DNA of 64,000 nucleotides. It comes from Vibrio sinensis (GTDB lineage: Bacteria > Pseudomonadota > Gammaproteobacteria > Enterobacterales > Vibrionaceae). The notes under the pieces are model-generated. The model was not told where the DNA came from. It made no database searches and was given only the letters and a program-made list of their open reading frames with translations. The stretch is from assembly GCF_003605645.1 (NCBI RefSeq), contig NZ_QVMU01000003.1:124001-188000 (forward strand), read 5' to 3'. Every line of letters starts with the position of its first letter. Within the stretch, counting starts at the first letter, position 1. A program made the position numbers and the translations under genes. This document shows positions 1 to 9,082 of the stretch, in pieces.

Positions 1-421
1 TTTTGTCGTAAAAAGAAGAAGTTGCGATCATTTTTATAAACCGTATGGATGACCTATTGAATAATATACGGCTCATTTATGTAAGGCGATAAGGGATTAT
101 AGATTTATGAGTAGTTGTGATGATGGTCGACTTTCTGCGCTGCCAATCTCAGCACCAAATAGTTGAGACTATGGCTTTACGTTCACCAACAAACTCGGGA
201 TGAAGTCATCATATACATTTGATTAAAATTCGATGCTTCAATTAAGCAAAATTTTATTCTTTTTCATCTATGCCAATCACTTAGCCATCAAATTAGGAAG
301 TAGCGAATAAAAGCAACATAGAGCAGTTGCAGTATCAGAAACATTCCAGCGAAAAGAATAGATCTCTGTCCTGCCACGCACTAGATGAGAACATTCTGGA
401 CGCATAAACAAAGTAAAACTT
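1..421. other. Left flank, no supported gene
   Basis: I see no convincing coding region here. A 67-codon minus-strand frame (277-480) runs out of the repeat at 422-518, has no recognisable family features and overlaps the copied tRNA terminator, so I do not call it. The stretch may be the tail of another island or the original chromosome beyond the integration point. It cannot be decided without the sequence to the left. Confidence 0.4.
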
Positions 422-518
422 GATGTGCTATTGTGCCCTTTGGCAGCCCACTTGGCTTTAGATATGAAAAGCCCCAGCATTTCTGCTAGGGCTTAAAATG
501 TGGCGGGAGTGAGACTGC
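422..518. repeat. Left direct repeat of tRNA-Ser island (att-like)
   Basis: This stretch is nearly identical to 16550-16658. It includes a copy of the tRNA-Ser terminator hairpin (about 471-494), then TGGCGG, the CCA-encoding end of the tRNA, and a slightly degenerate GAGTGAGA that corresponds to the acceptor/T-stem start with one base missing. Beyond about 516 the similarity to the tRNA stops. This is what a duplicated attachment site left by integration at a tRNA 3' end looks like. The tRNA itself is not reconstituted here. Confidence 0.75.
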
Positions 519-606
519 AACATTAAACAATTAACTGACTGATATTGTTAGTAGTTTATTAAAAAAAATACCAAGTATTACCAAAGGTATTACTTCATGC
601 ATTCCA

Positions 607-1467
607 TTACAATTCGGACATTAAAGCCAAACACATGACTCTTTCCCAATGGTTAATAAATGGAGAAGTATCTATGACTGTTTGAAATATGATATTTTTA
701 GCCACGTCTTCACTAACCTGAGCAGCTAGCAACGCTTCATATTGAGGTAGTAAAGCAACAAGCCTGGAGCCAGCTTCCTTTGAAAATCGTAATCCTAAAT
801 CAAAATCATCGAAGTGCTTTTTGACTCTTTGCTTATCAATTGGCTCCCAGTTTTGCGGTGGTGATACAAAGTATTCGATAACTCCAGGCTCATCAGCCGC
901 TCCGGGTAGATAACGAGCAAACAACCATTGCTTACTAAAAAATCTATCATCGTCTAAATATGGCTGTAATACTTGATCTGACGCGACAGTAGCAAATGCT
1001 TGACCTTTACCATCCATATTGCAATCGCGGCAGGAAGGGACGAGATTTACTGGCACTATGGAAAACTGGGGATAATGAGCTTTAGGCAAGTAATGATCCA
1101 AGTTTCTAGGTCTGCCTATTCCACCACAGAACGGACATTTATCATTGGCAGCAATCATTAAAGCATCATATACAGCCCTTGCCGGTTTACTTTTACCTAC
1201 AACATAGTTGTCATAGAGCTTAACCAAGTCCGACTTCTTTAAATGTCCGACTACCACAGGGTCATCTTTTGGACGGGCAAGGGCAAGCGGAACAATCGTA
1301 TATAGCTCTCCTGTCGTCGCTGAAGCTTCATATTGTTCTGCTTGTTGTTGTAGTACGTTAGATGCACTATTTACATTTTGTAGTAACCCTGCGTTACCAG
1401 TGATTCCATTGCGACAAAGAGTTAGCATGTCTAGGTAGGAACTTATAGGAGGATTAAGCTTTAGCAT
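607..1467 (-). CDS. HNH endonuclease, PtuB-like (Septu candidate)
   Basis: This 286-residue protein has a central HNH/zinc-binding module: CPFC at 111-114, DHYLPK at 124-129, an Asn near 141, and a CRDCN motif at 146-150. The Cys pairs should bind zinc and the His should act in metal-dependent phosphodiester cleavage. The HNH layout (LDHYLPK, NLVPSC) is typical of HNH proteins paired with ABC ATPases in Septu systems and some retrons. Its start overlaps the stop of the upstream ATPase by one base (TAATG), so the two are translationally coupled. Family membership is seen in motifs; Septu function is inferred from the pairing. Confidence 0.8.
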   Translation of the reverse strand: MLKLNPPISSYLDMLTLCRNGITGNAGLLQNVNSASNVLQQQAEQYEASATTGELYTIVPLALARPKDDPVVVGHLKKSDLVKLYDNYVVGKSKPARAVYDALMIAANDKCPFCGGIGRPRNLDHYLPKAHYPQFSIVPVNLVPSCRDCNMDGKGQAFATVASDQVLQPYLDDDRFFSKQWLFARYLPGAADEPGVIEYFVSPPQNWEPIDKQRVKKHFDDFDLGLRFSKEAGSRLVALLPQYEALLAAQVSEDVAKNIIFQTVIDTSPFINHWERVMCLALMSEL

Positions 1468-2981
1468 TACTTACTCCTATCACGATTTACAACAAGAGCT
1501 TTTAGGAGTGCTCTCGCCTCAATACCTAGCTGATCACGATAATCTTCAACAATAGATTCATATGTTCCCCCTGCTTCAACTGATTTTACCAATAAGTCAT
1601 GAAAACCGGATTTTACTACTTCAAGGCCAAACACTTCTCGCGTCAATATTCCAACATTCTCTCCAAACGTCTCAATTGAAGGTCTCAGCGGCTTGGTTTC
1701 CAATCCCGAACGATTTATCTTCCAAGCACATCTTCTAGGCACTTCTTGGAGTACAACTGGAGAATGAGTCGCGATGATCGCCACCCCATTACGGTCCAAA
1801 AGTAAATCGGATAGTGCACGAACAAAGGCAGACAATAGCGGCGGATGAAGATGACTTTCCGGTTCATCAATCAACACTAGTGTTTTTTCTTCCACCGTAG
1901 CGACCAATCGCGTAATAGTTAGCAATACCACAGCATGGCCGGAGCTCATTTTTTTGATACGTTTTCGAGCTTTGCTTGTAAGTACTTCCCCCGAATATTC
2001 AGCGAGTTCTTTTAGCCCCATACCTGCAAAATTTTCATCAGACTCCAACGTATCAATCGCTTTGAGCCATCGCCCTTTCTTCGGAGCTTGATTTAGGCAA
2101 GCTTTTAACGCGTGAAGGAAATCTTCATGTATATCATTCAAACCCTTAAGAGAATCATCCCCATTTTTTAAGCCTATGTAAAAATAGCAGGTACCTTTCG
2201 AAGGGTCTGGTTGTTCGCTAGGAGGGGAGAAGGGATCAAATGCGCTAAATGAGACTGATACAAGGCTACTGAAATAGTCTGTGTCAATAGGGTTGTTACG
2301 CCAACCCTCAACATCATAAAATTTTGCAACTGACTGCCCTTTGCTGGTCACCGCATCAATCATTCCATTGAGAAGCGTTGTTTTCCCGACACCATTGCGA
2401 CCTATAATCGCATGAATATTCGATGTGGGCTTATCTCCAACTTTCACACTAAATTTCAATTCAATACCGGACATTTTATCTTGCACCGGTCTGACAAATT
2501 TAAACTCAAAATCGGTCAGCGGGCTGCTTCCATCCAATACCCTAGAAAACTGTCCTTTGATAACAGACAAGCTCACATCTCTAAGTAAAGATGTACGAAA
2601 AACATCCTCATCCTGAACTAGTTCAATAAGGCTAGAATCAAAAGCAATATCTTTTAGTCCGTTGAGCAACGCCTCTCTTGTAAATTCAGAGAGTTGGGCA
2701 ATATTTTTATAGTATTCGACATCTTGACCTACAGAAAAATAGCCGTCGGGTAGCGCATGAAATGACGAACTCAATGTGCCATAAGTGGATTTTTCTGTAG
2801 TTTGTCCTTTAAACCCTATTTTGACCTGACCGATATCATGCCCTCCCCCCTTCTCATCGAAAACTGTAAGGAAGAACATAGTGACGAATGAAAAATCATT
2901 CCATCGGTCAACACGCAAATAAGCAGTGTTTGCGCCTGTAGAAGGAACTGTTTGTTCTCTTGGTACGATAATAATGTTCAT
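1467..2981 (-). CDS. ABC-type AAA ATPase, PtuA-like (Septu candidate)
   Basis: This is a 504-residue ATP-binding protein of the SMC/OLD/RecF-like class. Walker A (GRNGVGKTT) is at 194-202, an ABC signature-like MSSGH at about 345-349, Walker B (LVLIDEPE) near 368-375 followed by SHLHP, and an H-loop ATHSP at 404-408. The first 190 residues are not recognisable. I see no TOPRIM domain after the ATPase, which argues against OLD nucleases and for a PtuA-like sensor that controls the downstream HNH nuclease. The gene is first in a two-gene operon and 118 bases separate its start from the stop of the peptidase gene upstream. Phage defence is inferred from context. Confidence 0.8.
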   Translation of the reverse strand: MNIIIVPREQTVPSTGANTAYLRVDRWNDFSFVTMFFLTVFDEKGGGHDIGQVKIGFKGQTTEKSTYGTLSSSFHALPDGYFSVGQDVEYYKNIAQLSEFTREALLNGLKDIAFDSSLIELVQDEDVFRTSLLRDVSLSVIKGQFSRVLDGSSPLTDFEFKFVRPVQDKMSGIELKFSVKVGDKPTSNIHAIIGRNGVGKTTLLNGMIDAVTSKGQSVAKFYDVEGWRNNPIDTDYFSSLVSVSFSAFDPFSPPSEQPDPSKGTCYFYIGLKNGDDSLKGLNDIHEDFLHALKACLNQAPKKGRWLKAIDTLESDENFAGMGLKELAEYSGEVLTSKARKRIKKMSSGHAVVLLTITRLVATVEEKTLVLIDEPESHLHPPLLSAFVRALSDLLLDRNGVAIIATHSPVVLQEVPRRCAWKINRSGLETKPLRPSIETFGENVGILTREVFGLEVVKSGFHDLLVKSVEAGGTYESIVEDYRDQLGIEARALLKALVVNRDRSK

Positions 2982-3099
2982 TTTGATTATTTTAATTTCC
3001 CATCATCGGATATTGTTTAACTTTGCAAGTCAAAAGCACTTCACCATGCTTAACATCTGTCGTTGCCTTTAAGAGCTAAGCCTCTCTTTTCCTATCAAA

Positions 3100-3780
3100 T
3101 CAAAGATCCATCCCTGCACCATTGTGCTTCAACCAAGAAACATGTTTTTGATAGTCAGGCATAATTTTATCGACGAGATTCCAAAAAGCAGCGCTATGAT
3201 TTGGTTCAATACGGTGTGCTAATTCATGAACCACGATGTAATCCAAAACTACAAGCGGTGCCATCAGGCAACGCCAATGAAAGTTCAGGTCCCCTTTGGG
3301 TGAGCAGGAGGCCCAGTGGTGCTGAAGATCCATTACTCGGATTGCACGATAATCCACTCCTAGCTTTGGGGCGAAATGCTCTATTCTTTTACTAATACGA
3401 GATAGCCCTTTGGTGCGATAGAAATGTTTGAATAGCTCGCTGCCGTATTCCGCTTTATCACGGCGCATGAGGAAATAACCATTTTTCAGGATCAAGTCTT
3501 CTTTCTGCTCGTCCACCAGCTTTAAGCGATAATTGCAGCCCAGGTAGGGGAAGCCCTCACCACTCACGAACTCACGTTCGACTTTGGTGCGGTTAAGATC
3601 TTCCCACTCTGCAAGGTTGCGATAAATCCAGCTCCGTTTTTCCTCAACGATACTCTCTATTTTTTCCATATCGTAGCTTTCAGGTGCAAGCACAGTAACA
3701 CTCCCATCCCGCTCGATAAGAATGCTGGTGGTTTTCCGCTTGCTTTGTTTCAAGCTGTATTTGATATCTTTGTATTGCAT
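3100..3780 (-). CDS. YgjP-like metallopeptidase (DUF45)
   Basis: This 226-residue protein matches the YgjP/WLM (DUF45) family: an N-terminal beta-rich part and a C-terminal zinc site HELAH at 185-189, with His194 as a likely third ligand. The start follows the hsdR stop after one base, so it is the last gene of the restriction-modification operon and should be co-expressed. Such peptidases recur next to type I systems in other genomes (general knowledge), but their job there is unknown. Quality control of the restriction subunit is one idea. Assignment to the family is firm; the role is not. Confidence 0.88.
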   Translation of the reverse strand: MQYKDIKYSLKQSKRKTTSILIERDGSVTVLAPESYDMEKIESIVEEKRSWIYRNLAEWEDLNRTKVEREFVSGEGFPYLGCNYRLKLVDEQKEDLILKNGYFLMRRDKAEYGSELFKHFYRTKGLSRISKRIEHFAPKLGVDYRAIRVMDLQHHWASCSPKGDLNFHWRCLMAPLVVLDYIVVHELAHRIEPNHSAAFWNLVDKIMPDYQKHVSWLKHNGAGMDL

Positions 3781-3781
3781 G

Positions 3782-6700
3782 TTAGTGCAGCTGCTCTTTT
3801 TTCATTTTTTTTCGTTCTTCAACAGCTTGTTCGAGTTCCTTTTGAGAACTCACTTCAAAGGCATTGTATGTTGGCTCAATACGTTCCCTTTTCACTCGAT
3901 TCTTTTCCATCGCGCCCGGTAACATTTCTGGAAGCTCTAAAACTCTCTTAAAAAATTTCTTGCATGCAGCCACTAAGATATAAGTTGCGACATTACCAAT
4001 AATCCCCGCCACAGCGGATAGCTGGACAAACGCCACAACATCGAAGTCTTGGCTCCCTCTTCTTGTCTGTTTGAGAGCAATGAGAGGGGTACCAAGTCCA
4101 TCAACAGTTAATTCATCTTGTAACGCTGAAACAATGTCTGAAAGAGCTTCTTGAGAGAGTGCTGACATTAGGTCGTATTCAGTTTTCACTTCATAAGGCA
4201 TGCTACTGTCTGATGAAGGAGCTTCAGGCGCATTGGGAACGTCGATGTCAGTTCTGACAGTCACAGAGGCCACTCGGATAAACTGCTCGTACTGCTCAAG
4301 TTCACTTGCTAAATAAAGCTCCGTGCCACATACCGAATATTTCAGCATATCCAGTATTCTTCGATCGCCTTCCTCTGTACCTGTTATCTTTAGCTCTTTT
4401 ATCGCGTCTATGAGCTTTTCAATTTTGATGGTCAACGCCTGATCGGACAGGATCAAGAGCTCCCGTCTACGCGCCAAAGCCACCACCTCAATCGTTAGCT
4501 GCTCACGCGCTTCTTTCAGTTGCGGTACTTTACTGAGAATAAAGCGTTTTTTGATACGTCCTCTCAGCTCAGACACTAGGTCCTCACGCTCCCAGAAATC
4601 TAGGCTACTGATATTCTCGCCTAGCTCTTCCATAATGGCGTCGACACAGGCTTTCACCTTGTCCAGAGGCTTAACAGGCTCGCCATTTGGAAATGCAATG
4701 CTGACAATCAGATCAAAGAATGGATCGGCGATTTGCGCGTTAGGGCCGCGTCCCGCGTCGATTTCATCTCGTAAAGCACTCAGCTCTAGGATCATCTTTT
4801 CCCAGTTTCCAGAGTGCTTTTTGATTATCTCATCCAGCTTCTCACTCATTTTTTTGTGAAATACTGGGTCATCATCCGCATTTACTTTGCAGTGCTTACG
4901 AATGGCGTGTTCCATCTCACTCGCTTGCGCTTGTAAATCCGGCTCTTTACCCATGTGCGTCATAAACGCATCACTGAACAGGTCAATCGGTTTAATTTTA
5001 GGGTTAATGCCCAGGCTTATCAGATGCTCGTTCACAAGGTGGCGAATCTTTGCGCCCACACCTTGAAAGCTCATGCTGTCATCTTGGTAACGCTGGCGTG
5101 CTTTCGCTTGAATATGCACAAACTGGTACATCGGCGTTTTGTAAGGGTCAGCCAAAGAGTTAGGCGTGATGATGTCCATGCTTTGAAGAAACTTCTTCAA
5201 GAACACATTGAAACTGTCACGCTGGCGAGGATCTTCTAAAACAGCAATCGCTTGAAGCTGAACTTGATAGTGTTCATCTACACTAAGTTTCTGGTTCACA
5301 AACGCTTCGATATTGTGAACCTTGAGTTCGGTAAACAGCTGAAGCAATCGGCGATAACGACTTTCCAAAACCGGCACTTCGCTATCAATATTTTGCAAGC
5401 TTTCCAGAATGTCATCCTGGTCATCCTGCGAATACATTGACAGCGCATCTCTTAGGTGATGAGCCAGACCTATATAATCGACGATATACCCACGCTGCTT
5501 TTCTTTCGCAGTGCGGTTTACACGGGCAATGGTTTGCAGCAAGTTATGCTCTCGCAGCTTTTTATCGAGATACATCACCTGTTCAATCGGCGCATCGAAG
5601 CCCGTTAACAGCATGTCGCAGACAATCAAGAAAGCGACGCCAGTATTGGGCTTGCTGTGATCAAACTTCTTCTTGAAGCTCTCGACGGCTTTTAACTCTT
5701 TGGCCTGTTTTCTGGCGTAGGTGAAAGACGCAGCTTCATTAGTGTCATCACTGGAGATCACTACCGCCGTCTTCAAAAACTCAAGGCGCTCAAGCCAGGC
5801 TTTATCGATACATTGCTCAGGCTGCTTTTTGTATCGCTCGATTTCTTTCGCCAGCGCTTTTTCAATATAGGTTTGGTAATGAATAGCCGCTTGCTTGGAA
5901 GAACACACCACCTGAGCTTTAAAACCTGCTGGCAAAATCTGCCGTATGTAGTGTTTTACTAGGTCCTCAGCAATTTCCTCAATGCGCTTCTCTGCTTCAA
6001 GAATATCCCCTTCCGCACCGTATTTTTTACGGATCTCTCTGAGCTCTTCTTCTGTTCTGTCCGCAAAGAGATCTTCAAACTTGGTATCAAACCCCGCTTT
6101 ATCGTAGATCGCGCTGTCAGCGGTTTTACCTTCGTAGAGGATTTTTAACGTGGCACCATCATCGACAGCATCCTGAAGCTTGTATTTGTCGATATAGGCT
6201 TTTTCCTGGCTAACGCCAAAACGCTTCCAGGTTGGATATGTGTGATGGTCAGCAATAAGCGGCGTTCCTGTGAACGCCACTCGGGTTGATTTAGGGAAAG
6301 CATCAAACAAGTTGTCCGAAAGGCTTGGGCGGTCTTTTCCGCCTCGCTGGGTGCGGTGCGCCTCATCCACCAAGATCAGGACTTTTTCACCGGCGTTGAT
6401 CACGCCGAAAGGTCGATGCATAACAATCTCAGCATCAAAGTCAGCTTCCAGCTCTTCAATGCGCTCAACATCGCCCGCTTCTTTTGCTTCTGCGAGGTGC
6501 TTAGATAGTAGTTTACGAACAGATTCCGGCAGGAAACTGCTGTCTTGCTCGCGGAACTTATGCACCATCACCATGTTAGTGTTCGAGGTGTCGTTTGCCA
6601 GCTTCTCTTTTGCATCCTTGGTGCTCTTGATCTCAACGACCGTATCACCAATTAACGCTGCGGTATTGGTCAGTTGCTCTTCAAGATCACTCCTGTCGTT

Positions 6701-7756
6701 AACCATGAGTACCTTGTAACTTTTCAGTTCTGGATGGCGACGAAGCTTACGCACCAAGAACACCATGGTCAGGCTTTTTCCGCTTCCCTGAGTATGCCAA
6801 ACCACGCCTGAACGCTGAATCCCCGTTTCGCCTTGCTCCATACGCTCAATGATTTTCTGCACCGCACGAAATTGCTGGTAACGGCAAATCACCTTTACAC
6901 GTGGGCCGTTGTCAGTATCCATAAACAGGGTAAAACAACGGGTGATATCAAGCAGCCGTTGTGGGTGGAGCATGCCCTGAACGAGCTTTTCCTGGCTGCG
7001 ATGGGTGCCAATTTCAGGTGCAATATAGGGCTCACTATCGGGGTAGATGGTTTTCCAGTTGAAGTAATAATCTTCATTCGATGTGATGGTGCCCACTTTG
7101 CAATCATCACCGTAGGTGCTGATCATCAACTGGTTGGTAAAGAACAGAGCAGGTTCACCTTCGCGCAGTTTACTGTGTTCGGGCTCTCGCAAATCTGCAT
7201 AGCGGCGCAATTGGTCAATACCTGCTGCCATAGGGTTAGAGCAATGCTGTGACTGCTCTTTACACTCAATCACTACCAGCGGCAGGCCGTTGACGAACAA
7301 TACAATGTCTGGGCGAATATGCTCTTTCCCCAACCCAGGGGTATCAACACGGAACTGATTGATGGCGGTGAAAGTGTTGTTTTCCCAGTTATCAAAATCA
7401 ATCAGCTTAACAACCGGATCTTCTTCGCCGGTCAGTTCGTTGCGGTCGAGCTGCCATTTGTGGAGACGACCAATAAACTCTTCATTGGCCGCCAGTAACT
7501 TGTGAGTACCAAAATCAGTGACATCATCCAGCAAGACATCGAGTTGGCTATCCGTCAGCCAAGGCTTGCCGTCATCAGTGGTATTAATGCGGTGTACTGC
7601 GATTTTAAAAATGTCTTTTAAAATGACTTCACGAAAAGAGCTGCGAAAGCTGGTGGTTGGGTCGGTAGGTACACCTTGCCCTAAATCCGTCACATCCCAG
7701 CCCATGCTTTTAAGCTGGTTTAGCAGTGGCTTTTCAACCAATTGGTACTCTGACAT
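3782..7756 (-). CDS. hsdR: Type I restriction enzyme R subunit (HsdR)
   Basis: This is the motor and nuclease subunit of the type I complex. The N-terminal PD-(D/E)XK nuclease shows Asp150 and ECK at 164-166. The SF2 translocase has Walker A QGSGKS near 323-328 and DEAH at about 464-467, followed by a second RecA-like domain with LLTGFDAP and ARVNR. At 1324 residues it is longer than many HsdR proteins (about 1000-1100). The extra C-terminal part contains a hydrophobic stretch (about residues 1238-1265, starting VVAFVQLSAVAGIIG) that could be a membrane or packing helix. It is followed by a charged tail. The gene lies 63 bases downstream of hsdS. Confidence 0.95.
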   Translation of the reverse strand: MSEYQLVEKPLLNQLKSMGWDVTDLGQGVPTDPTTSFRSSFREVILKDIFKIAVHRINTTDDGKPWLTDSQLDVLLDDVTDFGTHKLLAANEEFIGRLHKWQLDRNELTGEEDPVVKLIDFDNWENNTFTAINQFRVDTPGLGKEHIRPDIVLFVNGLPLVVIECKEQSQHCSNPMAAGIDQLRRYADLREPEHSKLREGEPALFFTNQLMISTYGDDCKVGTITSNEDYYFNWKTIYPDSEPYIAPEIGTHRSQEKLVQGMLHPQRLLDITRCFTLFMDTDNGPRVKVICRYQQFRAVQKIIERMEQGETGIQRSGVVWHTQGSGKSLTMVFLVRKLRRHPELKSYKVLMVNDRSDLEEQLTNTAALIGDTVVEIKSTKDAKEKLANDTSNTNMVMVHKFREQDSSFLPESVRKLLSKHLAEAKEAGDVERIEELEADFDAEIVMHRPFGVINAGEKVLILVDEAHRTQRGGKDRPSLSDNLFDAFPKSTRVAFTGTPLIADHHTYPTWKRFGVSQEKAYIDKYKLQDAVDDGATLKILYEGKTADSAIYDKAGFDTKFEDLFADRTEEELREIRKKYGAEGDILEAEKRIEEIAEDLVKHYIRQILPAGFKAQVVCSSKQAAIHYQTYIEKALAKEIERYKKQPEQCIDKAWLERLEFLKTAVVISSDDTNEAASFTYARKQAKELKAVESFKKKFDHSKPNTGVAFLIVCDMLLTGFDAPIEQVMYLDKKLREHNLLQTIARVNRTAKEKQRGYIVDYIGLAHHLRDALSMYSQDDQDDILESLQNIDSEVPVLESRYRRLLQLFTELKVHNIEAFVNQKLSVDEHYQVQLQAIAVLEDPRQRDSFNVFLKKFLQSMDIITPNSLADPYKTPMYQFVHIQAKARQRYQDDSMSFQGVGAKIRHLVNEHLISLGINPKIKPIDLFSDAFMTHMGKEPDLQAQASEMEHAIRKHCKVNADDDPVFHKKMSEKLDEIIKKHSGNWEKMILELSALRDEIDAGRGPNAQIADPFFDLIVSIAFPNGEPVKPLDKVKACVDAIMEELGENISSLDFWEREDLVSELRGRIKKRFILSKVPQLKEAREQLTIEVVALARRRELLILSDQALTIKIEKLIDAIKELKITGTEEGDRRILDMLKYSVCGTELYLASELEQYEQFIRVASVTVRTDIDVPNAPEAPSSDSSMPYEVKTEYDLMSALSQEALSDIVSALQDELTVDGLGTPLIALKQTRRGSQDFDVVAFVQLSAVAGIIGNVATYILVAACKKFFKRVLELPEMLPGAMEKNRVKRERIEPTYNAFEVSSQKELEQAVEERKKMKKEQLH

Positions 7757-7819
7757 TATTTGATATCCTTATTACTGGCAGCGAGGCGTTAGCCTGCTGC
7801 CATTTTTTTTATTTTTTGG

Positions 7820-9082
7820 TTATGCGGGTACGGGGACTTTGCCTGTTAAGAGATCTTGCATTAGGCCAGCCTTTTGAAGCTTCAGCTTATCCAATGAGGT
7901 CTGATTAACTTCAATATGATTATTTAAATTTTCATAACGTTCATAGATCGCATTTTGTTCTGCTGGTGGAGGAACTACTAGCTTCAGTTTCTTAAGCGTT
8001 TGAGACTGGATTGCATCCATAACCCCCCCTTGCGATTCACGCCTAAACCAACTTTCAGCCCAAGGCGAATGGTTCAATTGCCAACAAACTAGTTCAGGTA
8101 ATATTTGCTCCTTATCAAACGTCATTGTCCATAAATGCTTAGACGATAAAGCCAGCCCTATGGATTCGGGAATAACGCACGATCTTCCGACAGTTCCCAT
8201 TATCGTAATGACCACGTCTCTTTCTCGAACAGCATAACGAGATAGCTCTCTAAACTTCCTCTCAGTAACAAAGCGCTTATATCTAGCCTTGAATCGCTCA
8301 ACAAAGATATTATCTATACCTAATAAGGGAATTCCTTCACTGACCAATTCTTCTTTCAACAGAGCACTACCGAATGGCCCACTTCGCATTGGAGTAGCTA
8401 CATCATCCAAAAGGTTTTCTAACTCAATAGCATCCCACCCCTTAGGCAACATCCCCAATGGCGTTTTATGATAAAGCTCTGGCGCTTCTTCAAACGTTGG
8501 GCGAATGGCTTTGGTTTCTGGGTCGATACCTCGGCTAAACAAATCCGCCATCATGCCTTGTTTGATAGCAGTGTATTTGTCTATAAGGGCTTGAGTAGCG
8601 TCGATTTGGTTGTCCAAGGAGATCAGAATCTGGGCAATGCGCTTCTGAACTGGCAAAGGTGGTACTTTGACTTTGTAAGTCTGCAACTCTCCGCGCTTGA
8701 TATGTTTCATCGTCGAGCCATGAGAACCACCACTTAAAGCATCCATATGAAAATCCAGCAAGTAATATAAGAAGTGCTTATCAAACCCTTCTTTTTCATC
8801 TACTCGAAACAGGTGTTGATTAAGGACACCACAACCATGCTTCCAAATCGCTACTTTTAAGGTTGCACTCCAAGAAAAAATCAAATCACCATCTTCGATA
8901 TGATTAACACTAGGGTAATCACCAGAAAAGTAATCGTATCTACCATTAGGTTTGTTCAATTGCTCGATTCGAATGATCTTTGTACCTTCAGCCCGCCAAT
9001 CATCAGGTTTGAACGCATAGCCATTGTGATAGTGAGCCAGATCAGTTAAGGCATATGTCTGCCAAAAATTGCTATCATTCAT
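7820..9082 (-). CDS. hsdS: Type I restriction specificity subunit (HsdS)
   Basis: This 420-residue subunit recognises the bipartite DNA target. Two variable target-recognition domains (about 1-150 and 195-350) are each followed by a conserved helical spacer. The first spacer begins [14 protein letters not shown] and the second [15 protein letters not shown]. These repeats form the coiled-coil ruler between half sites. Its ATG overlaps the end of hsdM by 8 bases (ATGAATGA), which indicates translational coupling. Length and two-domain symmetry look intact, so there is no sign of a half-HsdS. The target sequence cannot be read from the protein. Confidence 0.95.
   Translation of the reverse strand: MNDSNFWQTYALTDLAHYHNGYAFKPDDWRAEGTKIIRIEQLNKPNGRYDYFSGDYPSVNHIEDGDLIFSWSATLKVAIWKHGCGVLNQHLFRVDEKEGFDKHFLYYLLDFHMDALSGGSHGSTMKHIKRGELQTYKVKVPPLPVQKRIAQILISLDNQIDATQALIDKYTAIKQGMMADLFSRGIDPETKAIRPTFEEAPELYHKTPLGMLPKGWDAIELENLLDDVATPMRSGPFGSALLKEELVSEGIPLLGIDNIFVERFKARYKRFVTERKFRELSRYAVRERDVVITIMGTVGRSCVIPESIGLALSSKHLWTMTFDKEQILPELVCWQLNHSPWAESWFRRESQGGVMDAIQSQTLKKLKLVVPPPAEQNAIYERYENLNNHIEVNQTSLDKLKLQKAGLMQDLLTGKVPVPA

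Noticed and set aside
277..480. 67-codon minus-strand frame at the left edge
   Set aside because: It starts inside the copied tRNA terminator of the repeat, with no recognisable domain or ribosome site. Probably chance.
4551..7908. Many plus-strand frames opposite hsdR
   Set aside because: All are opposite a clear HsdR frame with intact motifs. None carries a recognisable domain.
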